DNA of 18,619 bases. Source: Elusimicrobiota bacterium. GTDB lineage: Bacteria; Elusimicrobiota; Endomicrobiia; Endomicrobiales; Endomicrobiaceae. The stretch is taken from contig JAIRQB010000139.1 in assembly GCA_031256695.1 (NCBI GenBank), forward strand, positions 1 through 18,619, written 5' to 3'. Numbering within the stretch: the stretch's first letter is position 1; each line of letters starts with the position of its first letter. Both the position numbers and the translations under genes were made by a program. Shown here piece after piece: positions 5,403-13,564 of the stretch. Below the pieces are notes generated by a model that searched no databases, was not told where the DNA came from, and saw nothing but the letters and a program-made list of their open reading frames with translations.

Positions 5403-8219
5403 CTATCTGCAAATATAGGCAAAAGGGCAATTGCCGCAAGCAATAAAATCATCGCTGTCAAATTCAAAATAATCGCCGCTGTTTATTTCTTCAAGCGTCT
5501 TTTTAAGCGCCTCTATACAAACGGCGCAATCCTCTTCCCTATTTTCCGTATTCTCAAAAAAATCCTTTAACTCCGCCTTGCGCATATCGTAAAAACCGCA
5601 AAACAATACTTTTTTATCTCCCGCATTTTCTCCGTCTTGTGAATTTTCAAAAATATATTTATACAGCGGAAGTTGATAAGAATCTGCCGCCTTTTTTATT
5701 TCTTTGCGCGTAAAGAGCCAAGCATCTTTCATCTTCTGAAAATGTTTTTGGCGAAACTGCGGGATTGCGCCCGTCTTATAGTCTATAACAGCGCAGCCGT
5801 TTTCCAATTCATCTATCCTGTCTATTTTGCATTTCAACTTAAAAATACCGAGTTCTGTTTTCAACTCGGAATAATATGCCTGCTCGCATCCAAAGACTTT
5901 TTTAAAATTTCTATAAGATTCATTGAGCCAAAACTTTTTAAGCCTATGTTCCAATACAGCCTTTGCCATAAAAGCGTCTTCGCGCATCCTAAAAGCAAAA
6001 GTCTCATCAAAATATCTTGAAAAATAAGACATAGATTCATTGATGAAAGTTTCTTTTTTTAAGTTTCGGCTGTCAAAATCTTTCTTTAAAATATTTTGCA
6101 AATATTCGTGTATAAAATTGCCGATTTCTTTCCCGCCGGCTTCTTCCCCTATTTCTTCGGCTTCGGCAAGCCCTAAAACATATGAAAAATAAAACTTTAA
6201 GCGGCAAGACAAATAAGAAGCAAATGCCGAATGCGAATATCTCATATTTTTTAACATAGTCGCAATTTGAGGAGTTTTAGCGTATTTTCTTTTTGAATTT
6301 TTATTCGGCGGCGGAGCGCATATTGACAAACTTCTCTCCGAGACAGAATTTAAACTGCCTGTTTTTTTCTGTTTCTCCCAAATGAGTTCTTCAATAAAGC
6401 GGCTTCTCGCTTCTTTTTCATTGTCGGCGTATATCAAATAAACTTTTTTTGCAGACTTTACTATGCAGTCAAAATAATATTTTTGTATTTCCAATTCGCG
6501 CTTTTCAAATTCAGAACCCAAAATGAAAGAAACATCTTGCGGAATCAATGGCGATATTTTTGCAGCCGAAGGAAAATCGGCATCTGACATTTCTAAAATC
6601 AAAACATTGTCAAAAGACAAATTCCTCGCCTCTAAAAATCCAAGTATTTGCAGTCCTTGCAAAGGCGTCCCCGACAGCGCAATTCTCTTTGCGCTTATTA
6701 TATCTGTAAAGATGTTTAAAATTTCTTCTTGCGCCATTTTATGCTTTGAGACATTCCCAAACTTTAACTCTTGAGCGGCATCAAGAAAAAGTTGAGCGGC
6801 GTCGGCATTCAAATGATAACGGATTCCGCTGTTTGACTTAAAAACTTTATCTATAAAAGAAATCAAGATTTCGGCAAAATCCGACAAGGTTTCAAACTTC
6901 TCCCAGCCTCCAAAAAAGGTTTTGAGAATATCTGCCTGCATTTCTTTTATTCTTCCGCAAGCGCTGTTTTCAAATTCGCCGTCTAAATTTTTAGCAATGC
7001 CGCCTAATATTCCGTCAATCTCAATAAACAATTTTTTTGAAACTCCCTCGGAAGAATCTTCCAAAAAGAAACGCTCTATAGATGCAAATACATCTTTTAC
7101 AAGAGGCAAGTCTTGTAAAAATCCCGCGCTCTTAACTAATGGATTTTTTAAAACTTTCGCTATGTCTTTTAAATAATAAAACTTTCCCCTTTTTGACAGT
7201 TGCGCGTCAAATACGGATTTGATTAAAGAAAAAACTGCGGTTTTAGAGATTGGATAGCCTAATGAAATATTATATGGACAATTCAATTGCGATATTTCCA
7301 AAACTGCGGGCTGAAAAAAATCAGAGTTTGGAATTATTATCAGAGTTTTTTCCAAACTTTCTTTTGAGAAATCCTTTAAAATATTTTTTGCCAAAAGGCA
7401 TTGGGTTTGATTGTCAAATGAACTTAAAACTTCAAAATCAATATCTTTTTTGCTGTCAACATCATCTGTTTTTTTGGGAAACTCCGCGCCGAAAATGGAA
7501 TAGATTTTTCTTAAAGGCTCGTATAAATGCGGCTCGCCGACAAGAATTATAGTTAAAACTCCGCAATCAAAAAGTTTTTTTAAAAATTCTATTTCGCTTT
7601 TGTATAAATAAAAAGGCGAAAGTAAGATAATTTCTTCATAACCGCCCTTTAAAGACTCGGCTGAATATTGTGACGCTTTTAAATAAGAAAAGCCTTTTGA
7701 AACAGCGTTTATTTCATCTAATTGCCGGTGAAAAGAATGTCTTATAGACAGCAGGTTTTGCAGTAAAGTATTTATATCTTTCGGGACGTCATAGCCTATT
7801 TCGGCATTCTTTTTTATGTTTTCCAAAATATCTTCCGAGATATTTTCCATATCAAGACGGTCAATAAAGGATAGGATTTCAAAAAGCCACTGAAGGTATT
7901 CGGCAAAAGTTTTATTTCCCTTCAACAGTTCAGGAACTTCTCGCTTGATTATCCCGTATAAAATAAAAGCCGATTCAATATCAGGGATTTTAAAGCATTC
8001 TGTATTTTGAAAAATTAAATTGTCTACAAAGGCGTCATTGGTGAAAAAATCGGGAGGATAGAAACTTCTTTTGCTTTTGGCTGCGAGTTTTTTATTGATA
8101 AACAAAAAAGGACGGCGCCCGCCGCAAATAACAGCGGTCTTTTTTGACGAGTTGAAAATATATTCGGCTATAAAATCAGTTAAATTTTCTCCGCTTGCTA
8201 TATTGATTATTCCGCTCAT
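5403..8219 (-). CDS. addB: AddB-like subunit of the AddAB helicase-nuclease, with Fe-S nuclease domain
   Basis: This 938-aa protein is the partner of the preceding AddA and would process double-strand DNA ends for recombination. The C-terminal RecB-like nuclease domain is intact: H704 in GNFIHEYL, D800 in KIDRID, D813 and K815 in VIDYKTG, then QLPLY. Four cysteines, C672 in YLSCRLKF and C928, C931 and C937 at the extreme C-terminus, fit the [4Fe-4S] cluster that staples AddB nuclease domains. No Walker A motif is visible near the N-terminus, so this subunit is probably a helicase-like scaffold rather than a motor. The start overlaps the addA stop (ATGA) and has GAGG upstream. The divergent middle region means it could equally be called a PD-(D/E)XK/RecB-family exonuclease. 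Confidence 0.88.
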   Translation of the reverse strand: MSGIINIASGENLTDFIAEYIFNSSKKTAVICGGRRPFLFINKKLAAKSKRSFYPPDFFTNDAFVDNLIFQNTECFKIPDIESAFILYGIIKREVPELLKGNKTFAEYLQWLFEILSFIDRLDMENISEDILENIKKNAEIGYDVPKDINTLLQNLLSIRHSFHRQLDEINAVSKGFSYLKASQYSAESLKGGYEEIILLSPFYLYKSEIEFLKKLFDCGVLTIILVGEPHLYEPLRKIYSIFGAEFPKKTDDVDSKKDIDFEVLSSFDNQTQCLLAKNILKDFSKESLEKTLIIIPNSDFFQPAVLEISQLNCPYNISLGYPISKTAVFSLIKSVFDAQLSKRGKFYYLKDIAKVLKNPLVKSAGFLQDLPLVKDVFASIERFFLEDSSEGVSKKLFIEIDGILGGIAKNLDGEFENSACGRIKEMQADILKTFFGGWEKFETLSDFAEILISFIDKVFKSNSGIRYHLNADAAQLFLDAAQELKFGNVSKHKMAQEEILNIFTDIISAKRIALSGTPLQGLQILGFLEARNLSFDNVLILEMSDADFPSAAKISPLIPQDVSFILGSEFEKRELEIQKYYFDCIVKSAKKVYLIYADNEKEARSRFIEELIWEKQKKTGSLNSVSERSLSICAPPPNKNSKRKYAKTPQIATMLKNMRYSHSAFASYLSCRLKFYFSYVLGLAEAEEIGEEAGGKEIGNFIHEYLQNILKKDFDSRNLKKETFINESMSYFSRYFDETFAFRMREDAFMAKAVLEHRLKKFWLNESYRNFKKVFGCEQAYYSELKTELGIFKLKCKIDRIDELENGCAVIDYKTGAIPQFRQKHFQKMKDAWLFTRKEIKKAADSYQLPLYKYIFENSQDGENAGDKKVLFCGFYDMRKAELKDFFENTENREEDCAVCIEALKKTLEEINSGDYFEFDSDDFIACGNCPFAYICR

Positions 8220-11200
8220 TTTACAGCCTCTATTTTTTTTGCGCTTATATCTATTATAAAGCCCTCTATTTCCGCATTTTCATCAATTTGCTGCAATAAA
8301 CTGATATATTTTTTTACTTGCCTTATATTTTCGGCAAGATTATAAATGGAATTTTTAAAATCGCAGACGAGTATTTTTTGCCCGTCAAATATCGCTTTGT
8401 CAATTCTGTAAGTCCTGCCGTTTTCATCAACAATGTCTTTTTCATTAAAGACGTCATCCGCTTCGTAATCAAAAAATCTTCTTATTGAGGCGTCAGTCAA
8501 AAAATCTTTAAGTTCTTCGTAAATGCCAAAATCGTTTTCAAAAACAAATTTACGCCGCGCGTCAAAAACAGCCTTTTTCAACTCTTCGCCGAGATTTTTA
8601 TTTTTTAAGGTTTTTATGCGCGAAAGAGCGAAGTGCTTCATAGAGCCTAAAATTCTTTTGCGGCTCTTTTCTGCCGCAAAAATGCCGTCTGAGCCTTCTG
8701 CAATTTCTATATTCCTATATCCGTTATCAAAACTGTCTATAAAAAAACCGCCGGGCTTCTGCGTGTTTTTGCTCCTTGTTTTTTTACCGAAAGCCGCATT
8801 TGCATATCCTATAAGTTGTTGAACTTTATTGCCGCGTCTGCCGTCTTTATGCGGCATTATCATATACATCTCGCATTCGGCTCTCGTGAGGCAGACATAT
8901 AAAACATTTAATTCGTCCAATAAAAACCTCATTGATTCTCCATCGTAAAGTTTATTTAAATTCGGGCTGAAATTTTTGAAAGCATCCGTTATTCTTACAA
9001 CTTTTATTTGCTCGTTTTCTTCTTCAAAAAAACGGTTTTCGTTTTTTGCTGAAAGCGTTAAAAAAGGAATGATTACTACGGGGAATTGCAAACCTTTGGC
9101 ATTGTGGACTGTCATAATTTTTATTCCGTCAGAGCCTGATTTTAAATATAAGTTTTCATCGTTTGCCGGCAAATGTTCAAACCATTCAATAAAAGCGCCG
9201 AAATCTGATGATTCTTTTTCAAAGAGATTTATAAGTTCTAAAAGCCTCAAAAGAAAAATCTTTCCATCCTTAAAATTTTCCATTATCTTAAACTTATCTA
9301 TAGTTGAAACTATGAATTCATAAATCGGGACAAAACCCATTCTGTCAAAGAAAAATTCAAAAAACTCCGTCCAGAGATGCGGATATTTTTTTCTAAACAA
9401 TTTGTAAGAATATTCCGCTGTTCCTGCTCCGCTCTTGCCGTAACTTTTTATTGCAGAGGAAGATTCAAATAAAAAATACTCTATTTCTTCGGCGGCAATT
9501 CCCGCTGCATTGCAAAAAATATCTCCGAGTATAAAAGACGAGAAAGACAAATTATCATATGGAGAATGGATAAATTTCATAAAAGAGATTATTTGTTTTA
9601 TGAGAGGGCTGTTTTTGAGATTTAATGTTTGCGCCGTCTCTACCGGGTATCCGCGCTCCATAAGCCGCAAAACTATTTTTTCTATCTGCGAATTGTTTCG
9701 GCACAATATGGATATTTCATTCAATGGAAATCTGCCGCAAATATCTTCTACAAATTGCAAAACTTTTTCCTTGATGCATTCGTCAGCATCGCCTGCATCC
9801 TCAGGTATGACTGCTGTTTCAACATATCCATCGTCTTTGTTGACATTTATATTTTGATGGGAAAAATCATATGCGCGCAAAATATCCGAGTAATCTAAAC
9901 CGCAAAAATCTTTATCCTCGCTCAAAAAAGTTTTGATATTGTCAGCGCTGAACGCTTTATTATTGAACTCAACTATCGTTTTGCAACTCCTAAAATTACC
10001 GTCTAAAATTCTTTCCTCAAAGTCTGCATTTGGAAATTGTTTTTGCGCGGCATAAAAAAGAGAAGGGTCGCCGCCCCGAAATCTATAAATAGCCTGCTTT
10101 ATATCGCCGACATAAAAAAAAGTCCCGCCGTTTGACAATATCTCGTCTACAAATCCGCAAATTCCAGACCACTGGACAAAACTCGTGTCTTGAAACTCGT
10201 CTATCAAAAAATGATTGTATCTCTCAGCCAAACGGCAATATATTTCAGGCAGAAGTTCAAGCCTATCTTTATCGCGGAATAAAGATTTTGTCTTCTTGTT
10301 TATTTCGTTTAGAAATACAAGTTCATCTTTTTCTGCTTTTAAGTCAAATTCTTCTAATATATAAGAATACATTTGAGTATACGGCGCGTAATAATTATAG
10401 GCGTAAAATGAAACGAGAGCCTCTATTCCTTCTTTTGTTTTTTCAAATAGTTCATCGGCTTCGGCGCTGCGGCAGGCATTTTTTTTATCGTTATATTCCA
10501 GCCCGTCTCTTAAAAAATATGCTGAAAATTTCATCTTGCGGGTCAATTCCGCCCAGTTTGTTTTTGCTTTCAACAGCGAATTCTTAAATGTCTTGTTAAT
10601 ATTTAAATCAGCAATTTTCTCATAGAGAGAGAGATGATTTTCATAAACGGAGCGCGACATTTCCTCAAATAAATCTTTAAAAGCGGTTTCATTTTTATTT
10701 ATATCTTTTCCCGTATTTGAAGTTTTGTCAAAAATTATTTTCATCTCGGCAAAAATGTTTTTTTTGGGAAACCATCCGCTTTCTTCAAGCAAGATATATT
10801 GCTTTAAATACTCCAAAACTATTGCTTGCAGCGGCGGGCAATGCGATGCTTTTTGTAAAAAAGAATCTAATGCGAACATCAGATAATCCGAATAATCTTT
10901 TTCTATGCTGAAATTCGGGGAAATGTCTAAAATTAAAGCGCAAGATTTTAATATGTAGTTTTTAAAACTATCTATTGTCTTTATATTGAAAGAGCCGTAA
11001 TTTTTTAAAATGCCGTCCAAAATTTTTGAACTTTCGCTTTGACAGTCTTTTATGCCGTCAAAAATATCTCCTGTTTCCAATCCTAATGCAGCCTTCTTTA
11101 AATAATCAATAATTCTATATTTCATTTCAATATACGCTTTATTTGTAAAAGTTACAGCCATTATATTTTCCGGCTTGTTTCCATCAAATAAAAGGCGAAT

Positions 11201-11272
11201 ATATCTTTTAGCAAGATTATAAGTTTTGCCGGAACCCGCCGAAGCCTGAAGGCAAATTATTTTATTTTCCAT
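8216..11272 (-). CDS. addA: AddA-like UvrD/Rep-family helicase-nuclease
   Basis: This 1018-aa ATP-driven SF1A helicase with its own nuclease is the motor subunit of the AddAB end-resection complex. The motifs appear in order: Walker A ASAGSGKT (10-17), VTFTNKA (motif Ia, about 40-46), LIDEFQDT (356-363), GDIKQAIYRFRGG (389-401), NFRS (426-429), TVHNAKGLQF (721-730) and LYVCLTRA (791-798). The C-terminal nuclease has D958 in RIDKAIFD and D971/K973 in CDFKNS, so it appears active. The length is a little below the usual 1,100-1,250 aa of AddA. Its ATG shares one base with the smpB stop (TAATG), and its own stop overlaps addB by four bases, so the three genes are one transcription unit. Confidence 0.92.
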   Translation of the reverse strand: MENKIICLQASAGSGKTYNLAKRYIRLLFDGNKPENIMAVTFTNKAYIEMKYRIIDYLKKAALGLETGDIFDGIKDCQSESSKILDGILKNYGSFNIKTIDSFKNYILKSCALILDISPNFSIEKDYSDYLMFALDSFLQKASHCPPLQAIVLEYLKQYILLEESGWFPKKNIFAEMKIIFDKTSNTGKDINKNETAFKDLFEEMSRSVYENHLSLYEKIADLNINKTFKNSLLKAKTNWAELTRKMKFSAYFLRDGLEYNDKKNACRSAEADELFEKTKEGIEALVSFYAYNYYAPYTQMYSYILEEFDLKAEKDELVFLNEINKKTKSLFRDKDRLELLPEIYCRLAERYNHFLIDEFQDTSFVQWSGICGFVDEILSNGGTFFYVGDIKQAIYRFRGGDPSLFYAAQKQFPNADFEERILDGNFRSCKTIVEFNNKAFSADNIKTFLSEDKDFCGLDYSDILRAYDFSHQNINVNKDDGYVETAVIPEDAGDADECIKEKVLQFVEDICGRFPLNEISILCRNNSQIEKIVLRLMERGYPVETAQTLNLKNSPLIKQIISFMKFIHSPYDNLSFSSFILGDIFCNAAGIAAEEIEYFLFESSSAIKSYGKSGAGTAEYSYKLFRKKYPHLWTEFFEFFFDRMGFVPIYEFIVSTIDKFKIMENFKDGKIFLLRLLELINLFEKESSDFGAFIEWFEHLPANDENLYLKSGSDGIKIMTVHNAKGLQFPVVIIPFLTLSAKNENRFFEEENEQIKVVRITDAFKNFSPNLNKLYDGESMRFLLDELNVLYVCLTRAECEMYMIMPHKDGRRGNKVQQLIGYANAAFGKKTRSKNTQKPGGFFIDSFDNGYRNIEIAEGSDGIFAAEKSRKRILGSMKHFALSRIKTLKNKNLGEELKKAVFDARRKFVFENDFGIYEELKDFLTDASIRRFFDYEADDVFNEKDIVDENGRTYRIDKAIFDGQKILVCDFKNSIYNLAENIRQVKKYISLLQQIDENAEIEGFIIDISAKKIEAVK

Positions 11273-11742
11273 TAGACTTTGTATTTCCTTATATTTTTTT
11301 CGCGCGACAATTCCCTGTCTATATCGCGCCGTTTTATAGTTTCTTTCTTATCGTAACTTCTCTTCCCTTTTGCAAGCCCTATGATAATTTTGATTTTCCC
11401 CTTATTGGACAAAAAAACCTCTATCGGAATTAAAGCGAGACCTTTTTCTCTTACTTTTGAAGATAATTTGTTTATTTCATTTCTATGCAGCAATAATTTT
11501 CTTTTTCTTTTGGCGTCATAATCTGAAATATGTGTTGATATATTCTCATATGGCGCTATAAAGATATTGTCTGCAAAAGCCTCGCCGTTGGAAAATCTAA
11601 TGACAGAATCTGCAAGACTGATATTTGAGCGGCGGCAAGACTTTACTTCATAACCGCTTAAAATCACGCCTGCCTCGCATTTTTCTAAAATTTCAAAATT
11701 ATGAAAGGCTTTTCTATTTGAAGCCAATATTTTTTTATCCAT
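11272..11742 (-). CDS. smpB: SsrA-binding protein SmpB
   Basis: This 156-aa protein binds tmRNA and carries it to stalled ribosomes for trans-translation. Family marks are clear: NRKAFHNFEI near the N-terminus, GYEVKSCRRSNISL (about 30-43), LLLHRNEI (about 83-90), GLAKGKRSYDKKETIKRRD and a basic C-terminal tail ending RKYKV. The length is normal. The ATG at 11742 is preceded by AGAGGA. It is the first gene of the minus-strand operon smpB-addA-addB-VIT1-like-M48 and is divergent from secG. No tmRNA gene is seen in this window. Confidence 0.97.
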   Translation of the reverse strand: MDKKILASNRKAFHNFEILEKCEAGVILSGYEVKSCRRSNISLADSVIRFSNGEAFADNIFIAPYENISTHISDYDAKRKRKLLLHRNEINKLSSKVREKGLALIPIEVFLSNKGKIKIIIGLAKGKRSYDKKETIKRRDIDRELSREKNIRKYKV

Positions 11743-11953
11743 TTTTTCCTCTTGCCATTCTTAAATATTGCCGGATTACTTATTTCATATTACATTATTT
11801 TCATTCAAAAAAATTTCTGTCCTGTCTCTATATAGAATTCTATCTTTGTTTTACGGAAAAAAACTTTTGGCGCAATTTGCCAAGCCGTTTTCAAATTCAA
11901 TTTTTGCTTAAAATCCGCTAATTTGGGTAAAAATACAGCCTGATGTGGCATTT

Positions 11954-11988
11954 AACGCCTCTACAATTTGATTTTGAGGCGTTTTTTC
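11954..11988 (+). terminator. Hairpin with T6 tract upstream of secG
   Basis: Arms AACGCCTC (11954-11961) and GAGGCGTT (11976-11983) form an 8-bp stem with a 14-nt loop, followed by TTTTTT (11982-11987). In shape it is a plus-strand Rho-independent terminator or attenuator. No plus-strand gene precedes it in this window, and it overlaps the -35 and spacer of the predicted secG promoter. It may stop readthrough from antisense transcription of the smpB region. Confidence 0.55.
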
Positions 11989-11997
11989 TATTATAAT
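11968..11997 (+). promoter_or_regulatory. Predicted sigma70-type promoter of secG
   Basis: A TTGATT -35-like hexamer (11968-11973) is followed after 18 bp by a perfect TATAAT -10 hexamer (11992-11997). Transcription would begin at about 12004-12009, at or just before the secG ATG at 12009. That would leave almost no 5' leader. No Shine-Dalgarno sequence precedes the ATG, which agrees with a leaderless mRNA. Confidence 0.6.
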
Positions 11998-12008
11998 CCC
12001 TCAACTTT

Positions 12009-12329
12009 ATGGAAATTTTATTCTCTCTATTCAAATTCGTTCACTATTTTGTATGCGCGGGTTTAATCGTCATCGTTCTTTTGCAAGCCGGCAAAAGCGG
12101 CGGTATGGCAGGCATCTTTGGCGGAGGCGGCGCCGACCAGATATTTAGCGCGCCTTCTGGCAAGAGTTTCTTAAAGAAGATAACTATTGTAATGGCTTGT
12201 TTGTTTCTGTTTACTTCAATTTTTCTTACCAAAGTTTCAAGCAAGATGACCGCTTCTTCTGTTATGAATAGAGCCGTGCAAAACCCAGCAACCGCCAATG
12301 TTGCCGAACAACAGCAAGATAAAAAATAA
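12009..12329 (+). CDS. secG: Preprotein translocase subunit SecG
   Basis: This 106-aa small membrane subunit of the SecYEG channel assists protein export. There are two hydrophobic segments (about residues 8-25 and 56-75). The hallmark glycine-rich loop GGMAGIFGGGGADQIFSAPS lies between them, after VLLQAGKSG. The C-terminal tail is polar and Gln/Lys-rich (NVAEQQQDKK). The length is typical. The ATG has no Shine-Dalgarno and sits about 11 bp after a TATAAT box. Only 19 bp separate it from tRNA-Leu, so the two are probably co-transcribed; the same secG-tRNA-Leu(GAG) order occurs in E. coli (secG-leuU). Confidence 0.95.
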   Translation: MEILFSLFKFVHYFVCAGLIVIVLLQAGKSGGMAGIFGGGGADQIFSAPSGKSFLKKITIVMACLFLFTSIFLTKVSSKMTASSVMNRAVQNPATANVAEQQQDKK

Positions 12330-12348
12330 TACTACTGTCAAAGTTGTC

Positions 12349-12430
12349 GCTGGGGTGGCGGAATTGGCATACGCGCACGCTTGAGGTGCGTGTCCTTAAC
12401 CGGATGCGGGTTCAAATCCCGCCCTCAGCA
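12349..12430 (+). tRNA. tRNA-Leu (anticodon GAG)
   Basis: This is an 82-nt class II tRNA. The acceptor stem pairs GCTGGGG (12349-12355) with CCTCAGC (12423-12429, one G-T pair), with discriminator A at 12430. The anticodon stem is CACGC/GCGTG with loop TTGAGGT, giving anticodon GAG at 12383-12385. A long variable arm with a TCC/GGA stem is characteristic of tRNA-Leu. The T arm is GCGGG-TTCAAAT-CCCGC. No 3' CCA is encoded. A terminator follows after 15 bp. The prophage region begins just downstream, so the tRNA 3' end is the likely integration target. Confidence 0.95.
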
Positions 12431-12445
12431 AATTCAAGAAAACAA

Positions 12446-12480
12446 AAGGCTCTGACGCTGTTTGCGTCAGAGCCTTTTTT
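12446..12480 (+). terminator. Strong Rho-independent terminator after secG-tRNA-Leu
   Basis: A perfect 13-bp stem pairs AAGGCTCTGACGC (12446-12458) with GCGTCAGAGCCTT (12464-12476). It has a 5-nt loop and is followed by a T run to 12480. It ends the plus-strand secG-tRNA transcript. Confidence 0.93.
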
Positions 12481-12549
12481 ATTGACGGAAAAATACCATC
12501 TTTTGCTTTAACAACTTTATACGGCTTTTTACTTCTTTTCACACTGTTT

Positions 12550-12569
12550 GCTAACAAATTGCTAACAAA
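12550..12569. repeat. Tandem GCTAACAAA pair near the tRNA
   Basis: Two exact copies of GCTAACAAA at 12550-12558 and 12561-12569 are spaced 11 bp start to start, about one helical turn, which would suit cooperative protein binding. They lie between the tRNA terminator and the prophage terminator, where the att region should be. Arm-type integrase binding sites are a possible meaning; this is inference. Confidence 0.4.
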
Positions 12570-12609
12570 AAAGCCGACTGCCAATCGTAGCCGGCTTTTT
12601 TTTTTTTTT
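12567..12609. terminator. Bidirectional terminator between prophage late genes and tRNA
   Basis: Arms AAAAAAGCCG (12567-12576) and CGGCTTTTTT (12592-12601) pair, with the stem continuing past one A-C mismatch. A run of 14 T (12596-12609) follows on the plus strand, and TTTTTTG follows on the minus strand. On the minus strand it lies about 20 bp past the endolysin stop codon and would end the late phage transcript. Confidence 0.82.
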
Positions 12610-12628
12610 AAGCGAGGGGGTTTTCATT

Positions 12629-13051
12629 TTACGGTTTGAAGGTTCGGTTTTGGCGGTTGAAAGTGTCTATGTGAAGCCAATAAATGTTTGTCTCAAAGTT
12701 TAAGATATTGAAAGCCGTATTAGATAGCAAAGAGACGCGGAGTTTTTCATATTCGCTTGTTTTAGCGGGCTTATCAAGTTTCTTGTTTTCAATGCTGCAA
12801 ATATGAAGGTCAAGCGCCCGCCCGTATTTGTGAGCAGAAAACCCCGCGCCCGTTGCGCTGTCGTTTTGCCGCAATCCGCAGTCTGTCAGCCCGCCGCCAT
12901 TTATAATAATACTGCCGAATTGTTCTCTTATAGCGTCTGCAAGTTTTAAAAGGCGCTCGTCAAAAATACTCCATAGAATTGCCTCGCTTGTCAATTTTAA
13001 AAAGGCTGGATTTACTATTTCTTTGATTGTGAAATGACGGCATTTATACAT
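12629..13051 (-). CDS. Phage endolysin, peptidase M15 family (Peptidase_M15A/M15_3-like)
   Basis: This 140-aa zinc peptidase is expected to cut peptidoglycan cross-bridges or stem peptides at lysis. The M15 zinc site is visible: SAHKYGRALDLH supplies H74 and D81 in the H-x6-D pattern, and H127 in YWLHID is the third ligand. There is no signal peptide, so export would depend on the neighbouring holin. The start ATG at 13051 has the AGGAG-TAAAA spacing used by most genes of this prophage. It is the last late gene before the terminator. A host D-Ala-D-Ala carboxypeptidase is less likely because of the size and context. Confidence 0.88.
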   Translation of the reverse strand: MYKCRHFTIKEIVNPAFLKLTSEAILWSIFDERLLKLADAIREQFGSIIINGGGLTDCGLRQNDSATGAGFSAHKYGRALDLHICSIENKKLDKPAKTSEYEKLRVSLLSNTAFNILNFETNIYWLHIDTFNRQNRTFKP

Positions 13052-13077
13052 TTTTACTCCTAACTTTTAACTGCCTT

Positions 13078-13500
13078 TTAGAATGTTTTTTTACAACTCC
13101 TCGCCGCAAAGTAATAGCCCACTATATAGGCAACTATTGCCTCAAGCCCGTCAGGACTAATAAGCGAGCCGCTGTTTCCGCTGTAATATCCTATCGTTGA
13201 GGCAATGATTATCACTGCCGCGCATAATCCTATTACTACTCTAACTCCATTATTCATTGCATCTATTACCGGGTTTCCCGTATTGCTTGTCGTTTGCGCT
13301 ATTGTTTTCATTCTCTCTATTTCAAATTCGTTTTCGCTTTTTGCGGCGTCTGCGGCTATTTGCGCTAATTTGACGTCGTTTTCACTGAAAGTCTTTTTTG
13401 TTTCCTCTTGTTTCTCTTTAAGTCCAAAAACTTTATTGATTAAGTTTGTAGCAATCGGGGTAATCACTCCGCCGACGCCGCCAAGTATTGCTGTAAGCAT
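13078..13500 (-). CDS. Phage holin, 3TM family candidate
   Basis: This 140-aa protein probably forms the membrane hole that releases the endolysin. The first hydrophobic stretch is at about 1-25 (ILGGVGGVITPIATNLI). A charged coiled-coil-like segment rich in Lys and Glu follows (28-66). Two more membrane segments lie at about 87-106 (VRVVIGLCAAVIIIASTIGYY) and 118-133 (GLEAIVAYIVGYYFAAR). This layout and the C-terminal GYYFAARS match the 3TM holins of phages and gene transfer agents. It precedes the endolysin gene by 26 bp. The start has GAGGAGG. Confidence 0.78.
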   Translation of the reverse strand: MLTAILGGVGGVITPIATNLINKVFGLKEKQEETKKTFSENDVKLAQIAADAAKSENEFEIERMKTIAQTTSNTGNPVIDAMNNGVRVVIGLCAAVIIIASTIGYYSGNSGSLISPDGLEAIVAYIVGYYFAARSCKKTF

Positions 13501-13564
13501 TTTTCCTCCTCTTTAAAGACTTCGCCCGACGTGAAAATGTGTCCCCGCCATTGCTTGACGGCTA

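Larger units (their letters stand above)
11743..12008. promoter_or_regulatory. Divergent smpB/secG control region
   Basis: This 266-bp gap is AT-rich and holds no gene. It contains two inverted repeats on the smpB side: the perfect palindrome ATAGAATTCTAT (11832-11843) and TTGGC-N7-GCCAA (11867-11883). Either could be an operator, but no regulator is known. On the secG side it holds a hairpin and a sigma70-type promoter, listed separately. I could not pick a convincing smpB promoter. Confidence 0.5.

Noticed and set aside
10132..10587. 151-aa plus-strand frame
   Set aside because: Fully antisense to the well-supported addA gene.
12009..12329. 84-aa minus-strand frame antisense to secG
   Set aside because: secG is unmistakable; the antisense frame is a shadow.
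12396..12584. 62-aa minus-strand frame antisense to tRNA-Leu and its terminator
   Set aside because: Its C-terminal residues FEPASG are the usual antisense reading of a tRNA T arm; I see no sign of an integrase.
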